The notes below the pieces were generated by a model. That model had not been told where the DNA came from. It saw only the letters and a program-made list of their open reading frames with translations, and made no database searches. Below are positions 34,807 to 38,885 of a DNA stretch of 38,885 nucleotides, piece after piece (within the stretch, counting starts at the first letter, position 1; the number at the start of each line of letters is the position of its first letter). Origin of the DNA: Clostridiales bacterium (lineage in GTDB: Bacteria > Bacillota_A > Clostridia > Oscillospirales > Oscillospiraceae); the NCBI GenBank assembly GCA_014799485.1, contig JAAVHY010000049.1:1-38885 (forward strand), written 5' to 3'. A program made the position numbers and the translations under genes.

Positions 34807-34933
34807 CTGTCACGCTCACGTTGGGCTGGCTTGACGGCCCGGCTTCCCTCCGACTCGGACTGGTCTCCGGCCCGCTGGCGCGGACCTGCGCTCGTCCTCG
34901 CTCCGGTCCATCCGGGCCTGCCAGCCTACGCTC
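34807..34933 (-). repeat. Structured intergenic element, copy B (ptsH-uvrC gap)
   Basis: Shares the four sequence blocks described for 24845-24975. Stems are different in sequence but occupy corresponding positions: GGCTGGC (34824-34830) with GCCAGCC (34920-34926); GGCCCGG (34836-34842) with CCGGGCC (34912-34918); GGACTGG (34857-34863) with CCGGTCC (34903-34909). The inner stem covaries with copy A (A-U to G-U, G-U to A-U). It follows the ptsH terminator and ends 4-5 bases before the uvrC ribosome site. Confidence 0.68.
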
Positions 34934-34945
34934 GCGCTTCTTAGC

Positions 34946-34975
34946 AAAAAAAGCGCCGCTTTTCGCGGCGCTTTT
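34946..34975 (-). terminator. Terminator of ptsH
   Basis: On the minus strand, GCGCCGC-GAAAA-GCGGCGC is followed by TTTTTTT (34952-34946). A shorter T run on the other side makes it weakly bidirectional. Confidence 0.92.
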
Positions 34976-34990
34976 CATGATGATTCGCTA

Positions 34991-35254
34991 TTACTCGGCA
35001 AACTCGGAATTGATGAGTTCCACCAGAGCGTTGATGGCAGCCTCCTCATCGGGGCCGTCGGCAATGAGGTTGATGGCCGTGCCCTTCACGATGCCCAGGG
35101 ACAGGACGCCCAGTAAGCTCTTGGCGTTGACGCGGCGGTCATCCTTCTCCACCCAGATGGAGCTTTTGAACTCGTTGGCCTTCTGGATAAAAAACGTAGC
35201 CGGACGGGCGTGCAGGCCCACCTGGTTGTTTACCGTAGTCTCTTTCATGAACAT
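34991..35254 (-). CDS. ptsH: HPr family phosphocarrier protein
   Basis: The 87-aa protein carries phosphate from enzyme I to sugar-specific EIIs and signals carbon status. The catalytic H15 is in GLHARPA, and the regulatory S46 is in NAKSLLGVLSLGI, both at the same numbers as in B. subtilis HPr when the first ATG (35252-35254) is used. That start has GGAGG 9 bases upstream. Both phospho-sites are intact, so it can act in transport and in HPrK/CcpA signalling; it is not a Crh type. It stands alone, with its own promoter and terminator and no ptsI alongside. Confidence 0.95.
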   Translation of the reverse strand: MFMKETTVNNQVGLHARPATFFIQKANEFKSSIWVEKDDRRVNAKSLLGVLSLGIVKGTAINLIADGPDEEAAINALVELINSEFAE

Positions 35255-35335
35255 GAGCGATTCCCTCCATCAAAAACCCGGCCCCGGGCACGCGGTCTGT
35301 ATGTCCGGCCCAGCCTGAATCTTTTTAACGCTGAT

Positions 35336-35364
35336 AGGATATCAAATTTCACTCTTACCGTCAA
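35336..35364 (-). promoter_or_regulatory. Sigma-A promoter of ptsH
   Basis: On the minus strand: -35 TTGACG (35364-35359), 17-base spacer, -10 TATCCT (35341-35336). No catabolite-responsive (cre) palindrome is evident around it. The 336-base gap 35255-35590 holds this promoter and the divergent ddl promoter; between them (35365-35486) I see nothing definite. Confidence 0.78.
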
Positions 35365-35486
35365 GAGTATTTTCACCAAATTCTTACTGCCATTGTCCAT
35401 GATATTAAGTGCGAAAGAGCGAACCGGCCCTCTTCCGAAAGGTTTTCTGCCCAAAATCCCGCTTGTCCGAACTTGGAATCATGCCC

Positions 35487-35515
35487 TTGTTTCCGGCGCC
35501 GGGTTGTGGTATAAT
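35487..35515 (+). promoter_or_regulatory. Sigma-A promoter of the ddl-murF operon
   Basis: -35 TTGTTT (35487-35492), 17-base spacer, perfect -10 TATAAT (35510-35515) with an extended TGG directly before it. The leader to ddl is about 68 bases. Confidence 0.83.
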
Positions 35516-35590
35516 TTACATTCAAGCATAAAATGGGAGCGGAATGGTCCCTATTACTATTTGTGCGCGGGCAAGCGCGTGGAGGTTGTT

Positions 35591-36652
35591 ATGAAAATCG
35601 TAGTCTTGGCGGGCGGGCTCAGCAACGAACGCAACGTGTCCCTGTCCAGCGGCTGCAAGGTGTGCGCCGCCCTGCGGGAGCGGGGGCACGAGGTCGCCTT
35701 TATTGATATGTACCTCGGTACGCAGGAGGTCCCCGAGGCCCTGTTCAGCGCCCCGATCCCGGCGGAGCTGACAAAGATCGGCCGGCAGGCCCCCGACCTG
35801 GAACAGCTGAAGGCTTCCCGCCCTGAGGGCGGGGACGGGCAGTTCGGCCCCGGCGTGCTGGCGCTGTGCCGCATGGCGGACGTGGTGTTCCTGGCACTCC
35901 ACGGCTCCTGCGGGGAAGACGGCCGGGTGCAGGCCGCGCTGGACCTGCTGGGCATCCCCTACACCGGTGCGGGCTACCTGGGCAGCGCCATCGCCATGGA
36001 CAAGGATCTGACCAAACGCATCGCGGCCCCCCTGGGGGTGACCACCCCCGCGTGGGAGCTGGTGCGGTACGCCGCAGACGATATCCCCGCCCTCACCGAG
36101 CGGCTGGGGACGCCCTGCGTGGTGAAGCCGGTGGCCTCCGGCTCGTCCATCGGCGTGTCCATCGCCCACGACAAGGAAGCGCTTTCCGCCGCATTGACGG
36201 ACGGTTTGGCCTTTGGCGGCGTGTGCGTGGTGGAGCAGTACGTCGCGGGGCGGGAGATCCAGGTGGGCATTCTGGAGGACCGCGCCCTGCCCTCCATCGA
36301 GATCATCCCCAAAGAGGGCTTTTACGACTACGAAAACAAATACCAGCCCGGAGCGGCGGAGGAGATCACCCCCGCCCCCATCCCCCCCGAGTGGGAGGAG
36401 CGGCTGGGCAAGGCCGCGCTCACCGTGTTCCGGGCCCTGGGGCTGTCGGTGTACTCCCGGGCGGATTTCATCGTCACGGAGGACGGCACCCCCTGGTTTT
36501 TGGAAATCAACACCCTGCCCGGCATGACCCCCACCAGCCTGCTGCCCCAGGAGGCGGCGGCGGTGGGCATCGGCTACGGCGAGCTGTGCGAGCGCATCAT
36601 CAACGCGTCTTTAGCGGCCCGGCCGTGCGTCCAATCGGAGCGTGACAAATAA
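35591..36652 (+). CDS. ddl: D-alanine--D-alanine ligase
   Basis: Ddl joins two D-alanines with ATP for the peptide stem. The 353-aa ATP-grasp enzyme has LAGGLSNERNVSLSSG (7-21), HGSCGEDG (104-111), VKPVASGSSIGVS (178-190) and the metal loop LEINTLPGMTPTSLLP. The omega loop reads YDYENKYQPG with K250-Y251, the pattern of normal D-Ala-D-Ala ligases, so it is not expected to make the D-Ala-D-Lac of VanA-type resistance. ATG 35591 is chosen by GGAGG 5 bases upstream; the frame is open further upstream but crosses the promoter. It is followed by murF, which uses its product. Confidence 0.96.
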   Translation: MKIVVLAGGLSNERNVSLSSGCKVCAALRERGHEVAFIDMYLGTQEVPEALFSAPIPAELTKIGRQAPDLEQLKASRPEGGDGQFGPGVLALCRMADVVFLALHGSCGEDGRVQAALDLLGIPYTGAGYLGSAIAMDKDLTKRIAAPLGVTTPAWELVRYAADDIPALTERLGTPCVVKPVASGSSIGVSIAHDKEALSAALTDGLAFGGVCVVEQYVAGREIQVGILEDRALPSIEIIPKEGFYDYENKYQPGAAEEITPAPIPPEWEERLGKAALTVFRALGLSVYSRADFIVTEDGTPWFLEINTLPGMTPTSLLPQEAAAVGIGYGELCERIINASLAARPCVQSERDK

Positions 36653-36695
36653 GGCCGGAAAATAACACCGCACGGAGCGGGAGAGGAGCGTCACT

Positions 36696-38087
36696 ATGGA
36701 GGCACTGACACTGAGGCAGCTGCTGGAAGCGGTAAACGGCACCCTGCTGGGGGATTTTGACGACCTGGACGCCGCGGTGTCCGAGGTGAGCACCGACAGC
36801 CGGAACATCCAGCCGGGGTGCCTGTTCATCCCCCTGGAGGGGGAGCGGTTCGACGGCCACTCCTTTATCAACCCCTCCCTGGAGGCCGGGGCCGCGGGAT
36901 GCCTGACCGCCCGGGAGCGGGAAAGCTACCTGCCCGGCAAGTTCTACATCAAGGTGCGCTCCACCCAGCGGGCCCTGTGGGAACTGGCCCGGTATTACAA
37001 AAAGCTCTTCCCCATCCCCTTCATCGCCATCACCGGCTCGGTGGGCAAGACCACCACGAAGGACATGGTGGCGGCGGTGCTGGGGGCCAGGTTCCGCGTC
37101 CATAAGACGGAGGGCAATTTCAACAACGACATCGGCGTACCCCTCACCCTGCTGAAGCTGGAAAAGGGGCATGAGGTGTGCGTGGTGGAGATGGGCATGG
37201 ACCACGCCGGGGAGATCGACTACCTGGGCAGACTGGTCGAGCCAGATATGGCGCTCATCACCAACATCGGCGACGCCCACATCGAAAACCTTGGCAGCCG
37301 GGAGAACATTTTTAAGGCCAAGTGCGAGATCTTCCCCCATCTGAGCAAGGACGGGCTGGCCGTCCTCAACGGGGACGACCCCATGCTGAGCACACTCAGG
37401 GGCACTTTGCCCCAACGCACCGTGTTCGTAGGGGGCGGCGAAGGGCTGGACTATGCCGCCTGCGACCTCTCCAGCGACAACGCCGCCCACCTGAACTGCC
37501 GCGTTAAGACCCCCCGGAGCCAGTTTGAGGCGGACATACCCGCCCTGGGCCGGCACATGATCTACCCCACCCTCATGGCCGCCGCCGTGGCCGAGGCGCT
37601 GGGCATGGCCCCAGACGAGATCGTCCGGGGCATCGGGGCCTTCCTTCCCACCAAGATGCGGATGAACATCATCCGCTGCAAAGGCGATATCGTCATCCTC
37701 AACGACGCGTACAACGCCAACCCCCAGTCCATGCGGGCCGCCGCCGCCGTGCTGGGCGACGCCGGTCAGAAGCGCCGCAAAGTGGCCGTAGTGGGCGACA
37801 TGAAGGAGCTTGGCCCCGGCTCCGAACAGTTCCACCGGGCGGTGGGGGGCTGCTTTGCCCAATCCGGGGCGGACCGGCTCATCGCCGTGGGCGACCTGGC
37901 CCGGTTCATGGCCGAGGGGGCCAGGGACGCGGGGCTGGAGCAGGCGGACTACTATCCCACCCTGGACACGGCCAAAAACGCCCTGTCCCGGGAGGTGCGC
38001 CCCGGGGCGACCATCCTGGTCAAAGCCTCCCGTTCCATGGCCTTCGAGAAGGTCGTGGACTTCCTGCTGGCCAACGTCCCCCAGTGA
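36696..38087 (+). CDS. murF: UDP-MurNAc-tripeptide--D-Ala-D-Ala ligase MurF
   Basis: MurF adds D-Ala-D-Ala to the UDP-MurNAc tripeptide, completing the pentapeptide. The 463-aa protein has an N-terminal MurF domain with VSTDSRNIQPGCLFIPLEGE, the ATP loop TGSVGKTTTK (113-122), EMGMDHAGEI, ITNIGDAHIENLGSRENIFKAK, and the C-terminal LNDAYNANPQSM and VGDMKELG. GAGGAG lies 7 bases before the ATG. It is 43 bases after ddl and forms a functional pair with it outside the dcw cluster, which lacks murF in this window. Confidence 0.98.
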   Translation: MEALTLRQLLEAVNGTLLGDFDDLDAAVSEVSTDSRNIQPGCLFIPLEGERFDGHSFINPSLEAGAAGCLTARERESYLPGKFYIKVRSTQRALWELARYYKKLFPIPFIAITGSVGKTTTKDMVAAVLGARFRVHKTEGNFNNDIGVPLTLLKLEKGHEVCVVEMGMDHAGEIDYLGRLVEPDMALITNIGDAHIENLGSRENIFKAKCEIFPHLSKDGLAVLNGDDPMLSTLRGTLPQRTVFVGGGEGLDYAACDLSSDNAAHLNCRVKTPRSQFEADIPALGRHMIYPTLMAAAVAEALGMAPDEIVRGIGAFLPTKMRMNIIRCKGDIVILNDAYNANPQSMRAAAAVLGDAGQKRRKVAVVGDMKELGPGSEQFHRAVGGCFAQSGADRLIAVGDLARFMAEGARDAGLEQADYYPTLDTAKNALSREVRPGATILVKASRSMAFEKVVDFLLANVPQ

Positions 38088-38127
38088 AGCCCCTCCTGCC
38101 CCAGCGCAGAAACTAAGGAGAATTTCC

Positions 38128-38885
38128 ATGATTGATATACAACTGACCGGCCTCGTCAAAGAGTTCGAGGTCGGCAAACGAATACTGGACGGCTTCTCCC
38201 TCCAGATCGAGGAGGGGGAGCGGGTGGGCCTGCTGGGCCGCAACGGCGCGGGCAAGACCACCATCTTCCGCATGATGACCGGGCAGGTCCACCCCGACGA
38301 GGGGACCATCGCCATCGCCCCTGGCAAGCGGCTGGGGCTCATCTCACAAATACCCGTCTACCCCGAGGGCTACACCGTCCGGGACGTGCTGGACACCGCC
38401 TTCGCCCCCCTCCACGCCATGGAAAAGGAGCTGGCCGAGCTGGCCGCCCAAATGGGGGAAACCACCGACCCCCAGGTGATGGCCCGGTACGACAAGCTCA
38501 CCGCCGCCTTTGAGCTGGGGGGCGGCTATGATACCGAAACAAGGTTAAATAAGGTCTGCAACGGCCTGGGCATCGGGGCCGATATGCGCTCGCGCCTGTT
38601 CGATGCCCTGTCCGGCGGGGAAAAGACCCGCATCAATCTGGCAAGGCTCATTCTGGAGGACACCGACATCCTCCTGCTGGACGAGCCCACCAACCACCTG
38701 GATCTGAACGCCACCGAGTGGCTGGAGGGCTATCTGGAGCGCTTCAAGGGCACCGTGCTGGCCATCTCCCATGACCGCTGGTTCTTGGACAAGGTGGTCA
38801 GGCGCGTGGCCGAGATCCAGGACGGCAAAGCGGAGCTGTACTCCGGCAACTACTCCTTCTATGTGGAGGAAAAGGAGCGCCGCTA
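38128..38885 (+). CDS. ABC-F family ATPase (5' part)
   Basis: The first 252 codons contain one full ABC domain: Walker A GRNGAGKT (37-44), signature LSGGEKTRINLARL (161-174), Walker B LLLDEPTNHLDL (182-193), H-loop SHDRWFL. DEPTNHLD and the absence of membrane parts mark the ABC-F group, soluble twin-ATPase proteins that act on ribosomes (Uup, EttA, or antibiotic-target protection types). The linker (PtIM) region would begin about where the window ends, so the subfamily cannot be decided. AAGGAG lies 7 bases before the ATG. It is 40 bases after murF, in the same direction, and may be co-transcribed. Confidence 0.93.
   Translation, partial: MIDIQLTGLVKEFEVGKRILDGFSLQIEEGERVGLLGRNGAGKTTIFRMMTGQVHPDEGTIAIAPGKRLGLISQIPVYPEGYTVRDVLDTAFAPLHAMEKELAELAAQMGETTDPQVMARYDKLTAAFELGGGYDTETRLNKVCNGLGIGADMRSRLFDALSGGEKTRINLARLILEDTDILLLDEPTNHLDLNATEWLEGYLERFKGTVLAISHDRWFLDKVVRRVAEIQDGKAELYSGNYSFYVEEKERR

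Noticed and set aside
35210..35590. Upstream extension of the ddl frame
   Set aside because: It crosses both divergent promoters and the ptsH start. The ATG at 35591 with GGAGG gives the normal Ddl N-terminus.
36600..38342. 580-codon minus-strand frame opposite murF
   Set aside because: Antisense shadow of murF and the ABC-F gene; low-complexity sequence without homology features.

Overview
The window is about 38.9 kb of GC-rich (roughly 60-65 %) chromosomal DNA from an endospore-forming Firmicute. The best fit is the Oscillospiraceae/Ruminococcaceae part of Clostridia (relatives of Flavonifractor, Lawsonibacter or Pseudoflavonifractor). The reasons are the spore-coat genes cotJ, the sporulation gene yunB, a T-box leader on alaS, a class-A RNase P RNA, low-GC-style sigma-A promoters with strong GGAGG ribosome sites inside high-GC DNA, and a Clostridia-type division/cell-wall (dcw) cluster. 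No phage, transposase, CRISPR array, tRNA or rRNA is visible. It reads as core genome with a few accessory oddities.

Layout. 1-1470 (minus): 5' part of alaS with its T-box leader and promoter. 1603-2700 (plus): cotJ operon, in which CotJA and CotJB are fused, followed by the Mn-catalase-like CotJC. 2705-13260 (minus): one long co-directional run starting from a promoter at 13232-13260, in the order murD, three tandem M42 aminopeptidases, a methionine-gamma-lyase-family PLP enzyme, yunB, ligA, an LL-DAP-aminotransferase-like enzyme and a membrane-anchored nuclease. 13254-14920 (plus): rnpB (its -35 box overlaps that of murD) and a histidine phosphatase-GNAT fusion. 14919-17027 (minus): a repeat-containing lipoprotein and guaB. 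17024-20195 (minus): ftsZ with its own promoter, then an SPL-type radical SAM gene and gluQ. 20232-31134 (minus): dcw cluster in the order mraZ, rsmH, ftsL-like, class B PBP with PASTA, a small degenerate Mur-ligase-like protein, mraY, ftsW, murG, murA, ftsQ. 31271-34800 (minus): uvrC, rsmD, coaD and a coiled-coil protein. 34946-35364 (minus): ptsH (HPr). 35487-38885 (plus): ddl, murF and the 5' part of an ABC-F ATPase.

How the genes work together. Most of the window makes and divides the wall. Ddl and MurF make D-Ala-D-Ala and add it to the precursor. MurA and MurD make and extend the UDP-MurNAc precursor. MraY and MurG build lipid I and II. FtsW and the class B PBP polymerise and cross-link at the septum. 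FtsZ, FtsQ and FtsL organise the divisome, and MraZ probably autoregulates the cluster. An amino-acid/peptide module (three TET-like M42 peptidases and two PLP enzymes) is linked to murD.

Points that most deserve a second look: the 176-aa Mur-ligase-like protein with a degenerate P-loop at the usual position of murE/murF; two copies of a covarying structured intergenic element (24845-24975 and 34807-34933); the CotJA-CotJB fusion; the M42 triplet; the shared -35 element between murD and rnpB; a possible 11-codon leader ORF between the T-box and alaS; and the phosphatase-acetyltransferase fusion beside rnpB.
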